A stretch of 49,124 bases of DNA from positions 1 to 49,124 of the forward strand of contig JANXBS010000025.1 of assembly GCA_025060615.1 (NCBI GenBank), written 5' to 3'. The position numbers were made by a program, and so were the translations under genes. The notes below the pieces were generated by a model that saw nothing but the letters and a program-made list of their open reading frames with translations, was not told the DNA's origin and did no database searches. The DNA is from Anaerolineae bacterium (GTDB lineage: Bacteria; Chloroflexota; Anaerolineae; DUEN01). How positions within the stretch are numbered: the first letter of the stretch is position 1; the number at the start of each line of letters is the position of its first letter. Positions 31,473 through 43,250 of the stretch are shown here, piece after piece.

Positions 31473-32258
31473 CTATGAGGGTCCGCCGGCCTCTGTTGCG
31501 TCCACATGCCCCGGCGGCCGCAGGTAGACAGGAGGCGTGCGGAAGGGGGCCACCTGCTCACGCACTTGACCACGCAGGATGTCGCCGGAGATGTGCATCA
31601 ACGTATCGTTAAAGTCAGGGTCAATCCTCATACTGGCCAGACAAGGGAAGTGATGGTGGAGCATACCAGCCCGCTGCTCGGCGTCGTCCACATGCTCCCC
31701 CGTCAGCCGTTCCGCCACATAGCGCGCGCAGCCACACGCGGAATCGCGGACCACTTCTACCGATTCGATGGTCTTGCCATCAGGCCCCACCTGCACACGC
31801 AACTCCGGCTGACCAAACCGCCGGGCGAAGGCCGTGACCAAGGAATCCTCGTAGGTTCGCAAGTGTGAATGCAGATTATAAGTCCACTCCGTGAGAGAAC
31901 AGAACGGTTTGGGGAATACTGCCGTCACGTCCAGATCCGCCAGCCATATCGCTATCTGGCGAGCCAAACCCGATGGTAGCCACTCCTCGCGGTCGATTGG
32001 CGCAATAACCGCCCGAGCACCTGTTATCTGTACCAGCTCTGGCAGCAACACGGCTACCGCCGGCATCTGGCCCAGGGACAAGATTAGATCAGCCGGAGCT
32101 AGATTCGAGGGCACAAACGTCTCTGGAGCATCCATCGCCTCATCGAGCGCAAGAACCGGCGCATTCCAAACGGCTAAAGGCCACTCCGGTGCATGCCGTT
32201 GAATATTCTCTACGATCCGACGTCCGTATTCTCCTTGGATCAAAGCTAAGATCCGCAT
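31473..32258 (-). CDS. DUF166 family protein
   Basis: 261 aa from the ATG at 32258. Recognised as DUF166 (a family once labelled thymidylate-synthase-like, best known from methanogens) by the N-terminal ILALIQGEYGRRIVENI, the mid PADLILSLGQMP and AVIAPIDREEWLPSGLARQI, and the C-terminal DSACGCARYVAERL with a CxC. Further His and Cys residues (MLHHHFPCLASM) suggest a metal or cluster site. It lies between fhs and the HMA-like gene in the acetyl-CoA-pathway operon. The biochemical role is unknown; its position suggests a C1 or CODH accessory role. Confidence 0.72.
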   Translation of the reverse strand: MRILALIQGEYGRRIVENIQRHAPEWPLAVWNAPVLALDEAMDAPETFVPSNLAPADLILSLGQMPAVAVLLPELVQITGARAVIAPIDREEWLPSGLARQIAIWLADLDVTAVFPKPFCSLTEWTYNLHSHLRTYEDSLVTAFARRFGQPELRVQVGPDGKTIESVEVVRDSACGCARYVAERLTGEHVDDAEQRAGMLHHHFPCLASMRIDPDFNDTLMHISGDILRGQVREQVAPFRTPPVYLRPPGHVDATEAGGPS

Positions 32259-32401
32259 TCCTATATCCCTCAACTATCTATACTATTCCGGGGGAAGTTT
32301 CAGGCTTGGACCTTTCCGAAACCTACCATGGCTAATTGCAAGTCTCAATGGCAAACTGACATCTTCACCAGCGGTACACCGGATATTCCGGGATTTGGCT
32401 T

Positions 32402-32439
32402 CCTGGGTGATCGAAGGCGGATGCCTTCGACCACCCAGG
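32402..32439 (-). other. 17-bp hairpin between fhs and the DUF166 gene
   Basis: The two arms (32402-32418 and 32423-32439) pair over 17 bp with one G-T wobble and a 4-nt loop, shortly after the fhs stop. No U-run follows on the minus strand. It could be a partial terminator or an mRNA-stability element separating fhs expression from the CODH genes. The rest of the 203-nt gap shows no gene. Confidence 0.65.
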
Positions 32440-32461
32440 ATAAGGCTCTCTTTTCCCCAGT

Positions 32462-34228
32462 TCAGAACAACCCCACCACACGGCCGTTCTCATCCATGTC
32501 CACGGCCATGAACGCTGGCCGAGAAGGCAGGCCTGGCATCGTACGCATTTCGCCACAGAGCGGATAAATGAAGCCGGCTCCCACCGAGGCGCGCACCTCA
32601 CGGATGGGTAGGCGGAACCCCTTGGGCGCGCCCTTCCAGTTGGGGTCGTGGCTGAGCGATAGATGCGTTTTCGCCATGCAGATGGGCAAATGGCCAAAAC
32701 CAGCTTCTTCGTAGGCAGCAATCTGCCTTTCCGCCTTCGGGTCGTAATCCACTCCATCGGCGCCGTAAACACGCGTGGCGATGGTCTCGATCTTCTTTTT
32801 AATCGGCCATTCCAGCGGATAAAGGAACTGGAAGTGGCTGGGCTTCTCACAGGCGGCCACCACCGCCTCAGCTAGCTCAAGGGCTCCCTCACCGCCGCGC
32901 GCCCAGTGATCGCAGACCGCCGCCGTCTCCGCGCCGGCCTCGATGGCTATCCGTTTCACCAGGGCGAGCTCGGCCTCTGTGTCATGGGAAAAGCGATTGA
33001 TAGCTACGACGACCGGAACTCCGAAGAGGCGGGCGATCTCGATGTTGCGCACCAAGTTGGCACATCCCTTTTCTAACAGCTCCAGGTTCTCCTGGGTATA
33101 AGCCGGGTCCAGGGGGCGGCCAGGGACCACGCGCGGCCCGCCGCCGTGCATCTTCAACGCTCGGATCGTCGCCACCAGCACGACGCAGTTAGGTATTAGG
33201 CCGGAGTAGCGACACTTGATGTCCATGAACTTCTCCATACCGATATCGGCGCCGAAGCCGGACTCCGTGACCACATAGTCCATCAGCTTGAGGCCAATCT
33301 TATCGGCTAGAATAGAGGAGTTGCCGTGGGCGATGTTGGCGAAGGGGCCAGCGTGGACGAAGGCCGGCTGCCCTTCCAGGGTCTGCATCAGATTAGGCAT
33401 GATGGCATCCTTCATCAGGACGGCCATGGCGCCGGCCACACCCAGATCCTCAGCCGTCAGCATCTTGCCCGATTTATCCCGACCGAAGACGATCCGACCC
33501 AGGCGCTGGCGCAGATCCCTAAGCGCCGACTTATAGTCTTCCCCGGAGACCAAAGCCAGGATGGCCATCACCTCGGAAGCCACGGTGATATCGTAGCCGG
33601 TCTCACGAGGGCGACCGTCTTCCTCAGTGCCCAGGCCGATGATGACCTTGCGCAGGGCCCGATCGTTCACATCTACCACCCGGTTCCAGGTGATGGAGTA
33701 GGGGTCAATGTTCAGCCGTCTCAATCCCAGCTTGGCTAGTTGCTCATCTGAGCTTCGATCCTCGTGCATAATGCGGGCGTCAATGGCTGCAGCCAACAAA
33801 TTATGGGCTGCGCCTACAGCGTGGATGTCGCCGGTTAAGTGAAGATTGAAGTCCTCCATGGGGACGATCTGCGAGTACCCCCCTCCGGCCGCCCCCCCTT
33901 TGATCCCGAAGGTCGGGCCTTGAGACGGCTGACGAATGCAACACATCGCCCGTTTGCCGAGCTTCCCCAGAGCTTGCGTGAGCCCTACCGTCGTCGTGGT
34001 CTTGCCTTCTCCCAATGGAGTCGGCGTAATCGCCGTCACGTCAATGTACTTGCCCTGTGGCCGATCCCGGAACTTCTCAAGGACGTCCAGGCGCACTTTG
34101 GCCTTATACTTGCCGTACAGCTCCAGGTCATCGGGCTCCAATCCCATGGAAGCCGCGATCTCCAGAATCGGCTTCAGTCGGGCGGCCTGAGCGATCTCCA
34201 GATCGCTGGGTATCACCACTGCTGCCAT
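32462..34228 (-). CDS. fhs: Formate-tetrahydrofolate ligase
   Basis: 588 aa. It makes 10-formyl-THF from formate, ATP and THF, the entry into the methyl branch. Motifs: [17 protein letters not shown] (P-loop), [39 protein letters not shown], and the C-terminal [16 protein letters not shown]. It is slightly longer than the usual 555-560 aa. The ATG at 34228 has an AAGGAGG site. It is the promoter-proximal gene of the long minus-strand cluster, with a roughly 200-nt leader. No formate dehydrogenase gene is in the window, so formate must come from elsewhere. Confidence 0.96.
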   Translation of the reverse strand: MAAVVIPSDLEIAQAARLKPILEIAASMGLEPDDLELYGKYKAKVRLDVLEKFRDRPQGKYIDVTAITPTPLGEGKTTTTVGLTQALGKLGKRAMCCIRQPSQGPTFGIKGGAAGGGYSQIVPMEDFNLHLTGDIHAVGAAHNLLAAAIDARIMHEDRSSDEQLAKLGLRRLNIDPYSITWNRVVDVNDRALRKVIIGLGTEEDGRPRETGYDITVASEVMAILALVSGEDYKSALRDLRQRLGRIVFGRDKSGKMLTAEDLGVAGAMAVLMKDAIMPNLMQTLEGQPAFVHAGPFANIAHGNSSILADKIGLKLMDYVVTESGFGADIGMEKFMDIKCRYSGLIPNCVVLVATIRALKMHGGGPRVVPGRPLDPAYTQENLELLEKGCANLVRNIEIARLFGVPVVVAINRFSHDTEAELALVKRIAIEAGAETAAVCDHWARGGEGALELAEAVVAACEKPSHFQFLYPLEWPIKKKIETIATRVYGADGVDYDPKAERQIAAYEEAGFGHLPICMAKTHLSLSHDPNWKGAPKGFRLPIREVRASVGAGFIYPLCGEMRTMPGLPSRPAFMAVDMDENGRVVGLF

Positions 34229-34438
34229 TGCGATGCCCTCCTTCCTTTGCTCGATTGTGAATGATTTGTCTCGCTAGGGAAATTTCAGCAAGTGTTGACC
34301 TGGGTGCAACGATGGCGAAGGGACAGGCGACGTGCATCACAATGTCAGACGCAACCAGCCTCCTGCTTCAGTCTAAATCGTCGAACCAGGGAGGCCCTTG
34401 CCTGCTAAGGTCGGCGGTGCAATATTTCTGGCAACGTT

Positions 34439-34468
34439 ATCATATCATTCGGGTTGGGAGAACGTCAA
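34439..34468 (-). promoter_or_regulatory. Sigma70-type promoter for fhs and the acetyl-CoA-pathway cluster
   Basis: TTGACG (34463-34468) and TATGAT (34439-34444) are separated by 18 nt on the minus strand, reading toward fhs. The predicted start near 34432 leaves a leader of about 200 nt. I saw no THF or ZTP riboswitch consensus in it. Confidence 0.55.
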
Positions 34469-34495
34469 TGATTTAGCGCAGGTTGCCTTTGGCTG

Positions 34496-34504
34496 TGCTA
34501 TAAT
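34496..34504 (+). promoter_or_regulatory. Extended -10 promoter for the U32-like gene
   Basis: TGCTATAAT is a perfect extended -10 element, 30 nt before the ATG at 34534. No good -35 lies at the usual spacing, consistent with an extended -10 promoter. It reads away from the fhs promoter, so the intergenic region is divergent. Confidence 0.5.
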
Positions 34505-34533
34505 GACGAAAGGTGAGCCGAAGGAGGAAACCG

Positions 34534-35466
34534 ATGGATAGAACTCGCGCCTTCTTGCGCCGGCTCGGGCTGCCAGATGCCGATGCATATGCCCTCCCCA
34601 CCTCGCGCAAGCGATTTCCCGATGGCGCTCAGTATCGGGTCGAGATCCCCAGCATAGAGGGGCCCAACGCGCTGCGCGTGGCGCTGGAAGAGGCCGAACG
34701 ATATGGCATCCGGATCCACCGCGCCTCGCAGGGAAGCGGCATCCTGCTGCTCACGGATGAAGAGATCCGCGAGATGGCACGGCTGGGCCGAGAAGCGCGC
34801 ATCGAGGTCAGCCTCTTCGTGGGGCCGCGGGCGGCGTGGGATACCGGCGCCCAGGTGTGGACGCCGGCGGGCAGGGCACTGGCAGCCCGGCTGCGCGGCA
34901 TGGATCAGCTCATCTACGCAGTGGAGGATGTGCGCCGAGCATGCGCGCTGGGCATCCGCGGCGTGCTGGTAGCGGATGAAGGGCTGCTTTACGTCCTTCA
35001 TGAGATGAAACGCGCAGGCGAGCTCCCCGCCAACCTGGTGATCAAGGCCTCAGTGCAAATGGGCGCGGCCAATCCAGCCAGCATCCGGCTTATGGAGCAA
35101 ATCGGGGCGGACACGTACAACGTCCCGACAGACCTCTCTCTGGCGCAGATCGCCGCCATCCGTCAGGCAACCGAGATCCCCCTGGACGTGTATGTAGAGG
35201 CGCCGGATGACTTTGGTGGCTTCGTACGCCACTACGAGATCCCTGAGCTAGTGCGAGTAGCGGCGCCAGTGTACCTCAAGTTCGGGCTTCGTAACGCTCC
35301 CAACATCTACCCCAGCGGCACCCATCTGGAGCCTACCGTCGTGGCGCTCACGCGAGAGCGAGTGCGCCGGGCCGCGCTGGGGCTACGTCTGTTACAGCAA
35401 TACATGCCCGAGGCGAGCTCATCGGAGTTGGGAGCCGCTGGGCTCGCTGTTCCTTCACCTGTATAG
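34534..35466 (+). CDS. U32-peptidase-like TIM-barrel protein
   Basis: 310 aa from the ATG at 34534 (AAGGAGGAAACCG site). The repeated strand-helix pattern and motifs such as YRVEIPSIEGPNALR, GIRGVLVADEGLL, LVIKASVQMGAANPAS, GADTYNVPTDLSLAQI and PLDVYVEAPDDFGGF resemble the barrel of U32 family peptidase-annotated proteins. The C-terminal part (PVYLKFGLRNAPNIYPSGTH) is conserved-looking. No signal peptide or catalytic residue can be named, and many U32-like proteins are hydroxylases or unknowns. It is transcribed divergently from the fhs cluster and followed 8 nt later by the glycosyltransferase frame. Confidence 0.65.
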   Translation: MDRTRAFLRRLGLPDADAYALPTSRKRFPDGAQYRVEIPSIEGPNALRVALEEAERYGIRIHRASQGSGILLLTDEEIREMARLGREARIEVSLFVGPRAAWDTGAQVWTPAGRALAARLRGMDQLIYAVEDVRRACALGIRGVLVADEGLLYVLHEMKRAGELPANLVIKASVQMGAANPASIRLMEQIGADTYNVPTDLSLAQIAAIRQATEIPLDVYVEAPDDFGGFVRHYEIPELVRVAAPVYLKFGLRNAPNIYPSGTHLEPTVVALTRERVRRAALGLRLLQQYMPEASSSELGAAGLAVPSPV

Positions 35467-35473
35467 CCCACCG

Positions 35474-37990
<2,517 letters not shown>

Positions 37991-38025
37991 CGAAGCCTCG
38001 CGAGCGCAGAGGAAGAGTCGTCTCT

Positions 38026-39579
38026 TCAGGCTGTCAACAGCCGATCCACAGCCTCCGTCAATTGCGCCAAATTGCTCACCTCGTGGACGGCATCGCAGAA
38101 GGGCAAATACTCGTACATGTCACTGTCGCCGGTGCCCCACAGCACCGGGGGCTCCGGATTAAACCAGATCACCCGCTTGGCGCGGCGGCGGATCGTCTCA
38201 AAGGCGTCCAAACGCGGCGGGTTGAAGTTGTTACGGGCATCACCCACTACGATCACAGTGGTGCGATGGTCCACTGCGTCCAGGAACTCCTGGCAGAAAT
38301 GGTACAAGGAGAAGCCGAGGTCAGTATTGTAGTAGCCGGGTGGCATCCGTTCCAATACCTGTTTGATAGCAACCTCAGGCCGGAACTCGGCAAAATCGTG
38401 CGTGATCTCTTCAATATCGTCAATAAAGGCGAAGCTGCGCGCCCGCGCTACCTGGTCCTGCAGCTCATAGACTAGGTGTAGAAGAAACTCGACCACTGGG
38501 CGCACGGAAGTGGAGACATCGCAGATGAGGACGAGCTTGGGCTTCAAGTGCCTTCGACGGTGGCGGATCTCCATGGGCACACCGCCGTAACGCAGGTTAG
38601 CGCGGATGGTGGCTTTCGGATCCAACAGCCCTATCTTGCCGCGGCGATGGCGCAGAGAGGCCCGGCTGCGCAAGCGCGCCGCTAGCCGCCGTACTTGCTC
38701 TCGCAACACCTCCGCCTCGCGCGGGCTGAGCGATTGGAACGGGCGTTGCATGAGGTCGGCGATCTGCACTGGCGGCGGACGCTGCTCAGCCGCCTGCCGG
38801 GCGATGGTCGCGCCGACGAATTGGCTCACCTGCTCACTTAAAGCTTCGGCGTTGCCCTGGATCGTCTCTGCCAACTGCTGCAACGTCTCGGGCTCTACCC
38901 CCGCTTCGGCCAGCTCGCGAAGCAGCTCCTCAAGCAGCCTGGCCAGCTGATCCATCCCCATCGCCCGCAACATGCGCTGGGTCAGCCATGGCTGTTGATA
39001 CGGGTGGGTGGCACGCTGTAGCCCCACCTCCTGTCCGATCTGCTCCAGCTCCTCACGGGTGGGCCCCTGGCCGGAGAGCAGCCAGCTCAGCAACTGGGCC
39101 AGCCGGCTCATCAGCGCCTGGGAAAGGCGGCTCATCATCTCTTGCAGCTCCTGCTGACGCAGGTCTGAATGCCCGTTTCCGGCGTGTCTGGATTCCAACT
39201 GCGCGCGCAGGCTGGCCATCTCGCGCGGATTTAGCCTTTCCCCGCGCAACAGCCGCCGCAATAGGTCGGCCAGCTGTCGTGGCAACGATTCCAGGGCCTG
39301 TCTGAGCTGCTCAAGTTGTTCAGAGGTCATCTGCTCCGTGGCCGGCAACATCGGTGGGGCGTCGAGCCCGAAGTAGAGCGGGAACAGCCGCTCGAAGACG
39401 GGGATGTCGGCCGGCTCTTTGATGAGGGTAGTGCGCAGCGCCGAACGAAACGCGTCGCGCTCCATCACGCCGATCTCCCTCACAGCCTGAAAGCTATCGG
39501 CGGTCTCCGCTACGGAGACCCGGACGCCGGCGGCGCGCAAGCCCACCACGAACTCAACCAGTCTCTCTTCTATACTCAC
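38026..39579 (-). CDS. CoxE-like von Willebrand factor A domain protein
   Basis: 517 aa. The N-terminal 340 residues are helical and rich in Gln, Glu and Leu; the VWA domain follows with the MIDAS start DVSTS (D354, S356, S358), the Thr region YNTDLGFSLY and the Asp region VIVVGDARNN. CoxE-like VWA proteins work with a MoxR/CoxD AAA ATPase as a metal- or cofactor-insertion chaperone pair for enzymes such as molybdenum CO dehydrogenase. Its partner ATPase is encoded directly upstream. No cox genes lie in the window, so the client is unknown; the anaerobic Ni-Fe CODH is not a known client. Confidence 0.87.
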   Translation of the reverse strand: MSIEERLVEFVVGLRAAGVRVSVAETADSFQAVREIGVMERDAFRSALRTTLIKEPADIPVFERLFPLYFGLDAPPMLPATEQMTSEQLEQLRQALESLPRQLADLLRRLLRGERLNPREMASLRAQLESRHAGNGHSDLRQQELQEMMSRLSQALMSRLAQLLSWLLSGQGPTREELEQIGQEVGLQRATHPYQQPWLTQRMLRAMGMDQLARLLEELLRELAEAGVEPETLQQLAETIQGNAEALSEQVSQFVGATIARQAAEQRPPPVQIADLMQRPFQSLSPREAEVLREQVRRLAARLRSRASLRHRRGKIGLLDPKATIRANLRYGGVPMEIRHRRRHLKPKLVLICDVSTSVRPVVEFLLHLVYELQDQVARARSFAFIDDIEEITHDFAEFRPEVAIKQVLERMPPGYYNTDLGFSLYHFCQEFLDAVDHRTTVIVVGDARNNFNPPRLDAFETIRRRAKRVIWFNPEPPVLWGTGDSDMYEYLPFCDAVHEVSNLAQLTEAVDRLLTA

Positions 39580-39645
39580 GGCGTAGCCTTCCTAGAATTG
39601 CGTTAAGGTTCAACAAATGCAAAGAAAAGGTGAATCGCTTTCCCC

Positions 39646-40632
39646 TCAAGTATCGGAGAAAGGAGGGCGGAAGCGCGGTCGCCTTCTGGCTCGGTCTTCG
39701 TCCGTAAAGGTATCCGCGTCACGGACGGGCATTTCCATGCCTCCTAAGGCTCGACGGGCGCGCTGGACATCGTGCTCATGCTTAAGCAGGACGGACAGGG
39801 TGTTATCCAGCGTAGCCTGATCAATATGGTCAGCGTTCAGCATCACCAGCGCCCGCGCCCAATCCAACGTTTCCGAGATGCTGGGATGCTTTTTCAGGTC
39901 TAAACGGCGCAGGCGATGTACCAGCTCCACTGCTTGACGAGCGACCTGGGGAGCCAGCTCCGGCACCTTCAAGCGCACGATGTTCAGCTCCGCCTCCAGG
40001 CTGGGATAATCTAGGTAGAGGTAGAGGCAGCGTCGCTTCAGCGCCTCGCTCAGCTCGCGCGTGTTGTTAGAGGTGAGCACCACCAATGGCATATGCGTCG
40101 CCTGTAAGGTGCCCAACTCGGGCACGCTCACCTGAAAATCGCTCAATACCTCAAGCAGGAAGGCCTCGAACTCGGCGTCGGCGCGGTCAATCTCGTCAAT
40201 TAGCAGGACCACCGGATGGGGCGAGCGGATCGCCCGCAGTAAGGGGCGGGGAAGCAGGAAACGCTCGGAGAAGAAGACGTCTTCCTCTTGCGCCAGGCGG
40301 TCGGCGGCCTCTGCCAGGCTATGGGCGTTGGCCAGGATGTCGTTCAGTTTGTCACGAAGTAATTGGGTATACAGGAGTTGTTTAGCGTATTCCCATTCGT
40401 AGAGGGCTTTGGTTTCATCGAGCCCTTCATAACATTGCAGGCGGATCAACTCACGACCGGTGGCGGCGGCCCATGCCTTGCCCAGTTCGGTCTTGCCAAC
40501 GCCTGCAGGGCCCTCAGCTAGGACTGGCTTGTTTAATCGCTCGGCCAGGAACAGCGCGGTGGCGATCTCATCGGTGGCAATGTAGCGTTGCTCGGCGAGC
40601 GCTCGACGGACCTCATCCTTAGATTGAAACAC
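39646..40632 (-). CDS. MoxR-family AAA+ ATPase
   Basis: 328 aa with GTG start behind an AAGGAGC site. Walker A GPAGVGKTE (41-49), Walker B VVLLIDEIDRAD (about 138-149), sensor 1 LTSNNTRELSEALKRRC (the Asn and Arg-finger region), and C-terminal lid helices. MoxR ATPases act with VWA proteins as chaperones; the VWA partner follows 66 nt downstream, and the two form a small operon after the SUF terminator. A short hairpin (6-bp stem at 40663-40683) lies in the leader. The target enzyme is not evident. Confidence 0.92.
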   Translation of the reverse strand: MFQSKDEVRRALAEQRYIATDEIATALFLAERLNKPVLAEGPAGVGKTELGKAWAAATGRELIRLQCYEGLDETKALYEWEYAKQLLYTQLLRDKLNDILANAHSLAEAADRLAQEEDVFFSERFLLPRPLLRAIRSPHPVVLLIDEIDRADAEFEAFLLEVLSDFQVSVPELGTLQATHMPLVVLTSNNTRELSEALKRRCLYLYLDYPSLEAELNIVRLKVPELAPQVARQAVELVHRLRRLDLKKHPSISETLDWARALVMLNADHIDQATLDNTLSVLLKHEHDVQRARRALGGMEMPVRDADTFTDEDRARRRPRFRPPFSDT

Positions 40633-40732
40633 AGCAGAGCTCCTTGTCTATGAAGTTGCTCTGGCGAGTTCACAAAGCTCGCCGGAGGATCGAGGCCGAG
40701 GCGCTCTCAACCGGTTGGTCTAGCACCTCTTC

Positions 40733-40771
40733 AAAAGTTTAGTAAGCGAAGGCTTTGCCTCCGCTTACTAA
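40733..40771 (-). terminator. Rho-independent terminator of the SUF operon
   Basis: Directly after the sufT-like stop the minus strand forms a 15-bp stem (arms TTAGTAAGCGGAGGC and GCCTTCGCTTACTAA, one G-T wobble) with an AAA loop, followed by ACTTTTG. This is the clearest intrinsic terminator in the window and separates the SUF operon from the MoxR-VWA pair. Confidence 0.8.
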
Positions 40772-40782
40772 GCGCGGAATTT

Positions 40783-41109
40783 TTAGTAAAACCCCAGCTC
40801 TTCCTTTGCCTCCTGACTCATCATATCCGGGGTCCACATTGGCGTCCAGACCACATTGACGCGAATCTCATCCAACTCTGGGAACGCCTGATGCAGATAA
40901 TATCGTACATCGTGGATCAGTTGAGGCCCGGCTGGACAGCCTGGGCTGGTCAACGTCATGTCAATGATAGCCGCCTTTTCGGCCTCATCCACGCGGATGT
41001 CGTACACCAACCCCAGATCAATCACATTTATCATGATCTCGGGATCGCGGACGTTCGCCTTTAGGACCGCTCGGATCTCCTCAACGGTGGGCATCCTCCC
41101 TTCTGCCAT
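40783..41109 (-). CDS. sufT: SufT-like MIP18/DUF59 Fe-S maturation protein
   Basis: 108 aa from the ATG at 41109 (AAGGAGGGGG site). A single DUF59 domain: VRDPEIMINVIDLGLVYDIRV with the conserved DPE, strand IIDMTLTSPGCPAGP with the conserved Cys (C58), and the C-terminal VNVVWTPMWTPDMMS with a trailing helix. Proteins of this family (SufT, PaaD, MIP18) help Fe-S cluster delivery. It is the last gene of the SUF operon, followed at once by a terminator. The symbol is by family and position. Confidence 0.87.
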   Translation of the reverse strand: MAEGRMPTVEEIRAVLKANVRDPEIMINVIDLGLVYDIRVDEAEKAAIIDMTLTSPGCPAGPQLIHDVRYYLHQAFPELDEIRVNVVWTPMWTPDMMSQEAKEELGFY

Positions 41110-41120
41110 TTCCCCCTCCT

Positions 41121-41429
41121 TCAATCCAGTTCGATCAGGACGTCATCCCCTTCGATTTTCACAGCGTATGTCTTGATCGGCTCGAAGGCCGGCAATCGGC
41201 GCGCCTGGCCCGTGCGGATATCGAAGCGGGCGCCGTGGCGCGGGCACTCGATCTCGTAGCCATCCAGCTCGCCTTCCACTAATGGCCCGCCATCATGCGT
41301 ACACACATCCTCTACGGCGTAAATCGTGCCTTCCACGTGGAACAAGGCGATGGAACGTCCATTCACCGTGACGAGCAACTTGCCGTTCGGCGGCAGATCA
41401 GCTAATCGTGCCACTTTTACGAAAGCCAT
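41121..41429 (-). CDS. Rieske-type [2Fe-2S] ferredoxin
   Basis: 102 aa from the ATG at 41429. The Rieske motifs are CTH (C43, H45) and CPRH (C62, H65), with the surrounding pattern VEDVCTHDGGPLVEGELDG and FDIRTGQARRLP. It is a small soluble electron carrier of the ferredoxin type found with many SUF operons, where it may supply electrons for cluster assembly; that role is inference. An alternative GTG start at 41465 overlaps the sufU stop (GTGA) and would add 12 residues. Confidence 0.9.
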   Translation of the reverse strand: MAFVKVARLADLPPNGKLLVTVNGRSIALFHVEGTIYAVEDVCTHDGGPLVEGELDGYEIECPRHGARFDIRTGQARRLPAFEPIKTYAVKIEGDDVLIELD

Positions 41430-41461
41430 GCCACTGCTCTCCGCAAAGTCCACTTCGATCG

Positions 41462-41851
41462 TCACTCTTTCTCGCCTGGCCACTCGGAAAGCCCCCAGAG
41501 GCCAGCTTTGAGGGCCTTTAGCGGCAGAAGGGCACACTTCAGCCGTACTGGCCCCACTTCAATCCCCAACAGATCCAGGATCTCACGCCTGGACCACTGC
41601 TTAAGCTCCTCCAGGGTGCGCCCTTTGATAGCCTCGGTCATCATACTAGCAGAGGCCCGGCTGATGGCACACCCCTTGCCGGTGAAGCGCACATCGGCGA
41701 TCCGGCCATCTTGCACGCGCAGGTCCAGGGTGATCTCATCTCCACAAAACGGATTCGAGTCATGATAGGTGATATCAGGGTTTTCCAGCCGTCCGAAGTT
41801 CAGCGGATGGCGATAATGTTCTAAGATCTCTTCACGGTATAAATCGTCCAT
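41462..41851 (-). CDS. sufU: SufU sulfur-transfer / scaffold protein
   Basis: 129 aa from the ATG at 41851 (GGAGGGG site); the longer frame from 41914 lacks a ribosome site. Conserved residues C36, D38, C61 and C106 (PFCGDEITLDL, GKGCAISRASASMM, RLKCALLPLKAL) mark the zinc-dependent SufU family, which accepts sulfur from SufS. The N-terminus MDDLYREEILEHYRHPLNFG is typical. It lies 140 nt after sufS. Confidence 0.93.
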   Translation of the reverse strand: MDDLYREEILEHYRHPLNFGRLENPDITYHDSNPFCGDEITLDLRVQDGRIADVRFTGKGCAISRASASMMTEAIKGRTLEELKQWSRREILDLLGIEVGPVRLKCALLPLKALKAGLWGLSEWPGEKE

Positions 41852-41990
41852 GAGAGGGCGTTCCCCTCCGTCAAAATTGAACTTCTCGAGAAGGAACATT
41901 GCGTCGGAAAGCACTTCACACTCCTAGGCTTCCCGACCGCATTGCTCAACGCATTTTAGCCCCTTCGGAGCTAGCGTATGGGGATGGGGA

Positions 41991-43250
41991 TTACAGTGCG
42001 AAGACCTCTTTCACCCGTTCCAGACCTTCGACCAGGCGGTCGATCTCGTGCGGGGTGTTGTAAAGGTAGAAGCTGGCGCGTGCGGTGGCTACTAGGCCGT
42101 ATCGCTCATGCAGCGGCTGCGCGCAGTGGTGGCCGGCTCGAATGGCAATCCCCTCTGCGTCGAGCAGCGCAGCAATATCATGTGGATGGATGTCCCCCAA
42201 GGTAAAGGCGATCACACCGCCACGGTCGGCCGGCCCTGGTCCCAGGATGCGCAGCCCCTCTATGGCCTGAAGGCGTTCCATGGCATACTCGACCAACATG
42301 CTCTCATGAGCCTGGATCCGCTCCATACCCAGGCCAGTGAGATAGTCTACCGCCGCGCCCAGCCCAATCGCCTCGGCAATGGCCGGCGTGCCCGCCTCGA
42401 ACTTCCAGGGTAGGTAATTCCAACGCGCGTGATCTAAATGGACCTCGCGGATCATATCGCCACCTCCCATGAACGGTGGCATCTCCTCCAGCAACTCCTG
42501 CCGGCCATATAGCACGCCGATCCCCGTCGGCCCGCACATTTTGTGCCCGGAGAAGGCCAGGAAGTCGCAATTGAGAGCCTGCACATCCACCGGCATATGC
42601 GGCACGCTCTGCGCGGCGTCCACCAACGCCAACGCGCCCACGCTGTGCGCCGCCGCCACCAGTTCGGCGACGGGGTTGATAGTGCCCAGCACATTCGACA
42701 TCGCTGTGAACGCGAAAAGCCGCGTCCGCTCCGTCAAAAACTCGCTTAATCGGTCCAAACACAGATAACCGCGATCATCCACCGGCAGATGACGCAACCG
42801 CGCGCCGGTGCGGGTGGTGATGATCTGCCACGGCACCAGGTTGGAGTGATGTTCCATCTCGGTGACCAGGACCTCGTCGCCCGGCCGCAGGTTGGTTAGC
42901 CCCCAGCTATACGCCACTAAGTTGATAGCTTCGGTGGTGTTGCGCGTCCAGATGACCTCCTTGTCGCTGCGGGCGTTGATGAAACGCGCCACACGCGCCC
43001 GTGCCGCCTCATACCGGCGGGTGGACTCCTCGCTTAGATAGTGGACGCCCCGATGCACATTGGCGTTGAATTGGCGATACTGGGCATCCAACGCCTCTAG
43101 CACCTGACGTGGCTTCTGCGAGGAGGCGGCGTTGTCCAAATAGATCAACGGCTTGCCATGCACGCGAATATCGAGGATGGGAAAGTCAGCGCGAATGGCC
43201 GCTACATCTAGGACCATCTGTGGGGTTGCCGCTGTGGTCATCGCTTTCAC
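41991..43250 (-). CDS. sufS: SufS cysteine desulfurase
   Basis: 419 aa, PLP-dependent group II cysteine desulfurase that supplies sulfur for Fe-S assembly. Motifs: PLIYLDNAASSQKP, NVHRGVHYLSEESTRRYE, TEMEHHSNLVPWQ, VDAAQSVPHMPVD, PLP-Lys in FSGHKMCGPTGIG, catalytic Cys in RAGHHCAQPLHERYG. The GGGGGTGA site spaced 6 nt fits the GTG at 43250 better than the ATG at 43241. A 231-nt gap with a hairpin separates it from sufD. Confidence 0.96.
   Translation of the reverse strand: MKAMTTAATPQMVLDVAAIRADFPILDIRVHGKPLIYLDNAASSQKPRQVLEALDAQYRQFNANVHRGVHYLSEESTRRYEAARARVARFINARSDKEVIWTRNTTEAINLVAYSWGLTNLRPGDEVLVTEMEHHSNLVPWQIITTRTGARLRHLPVDDRGYLCLDRLSEFLTERTRLFAFTAMSNVLGTINPVAELVAAAHSVGALALVDAAQSVPHMPVDVQALNCDFLAFSGHKMCGPTGIGVLYGRQELLEEMPPFMGGGDMIREVHLDHARWNYLPWKFEAGTPAIAEAIGLGAAVDYLTGLGMERIQAHESMLVEYAMERLQAIEGLRILGPGPADRGGVIAFTLGDIHPHDIAALLDAEGIAIRAGHHCAQPLHERYGLVATARASFYLYNTPHEIDRLVEGLERVKEVFAL

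Noticed and set aside
34229-34438. Riboswitch (THF or ZTP) in the fhs leader
   Set aside because: I looked for the conserved cores and did not find them; only weak short pairings are visible.
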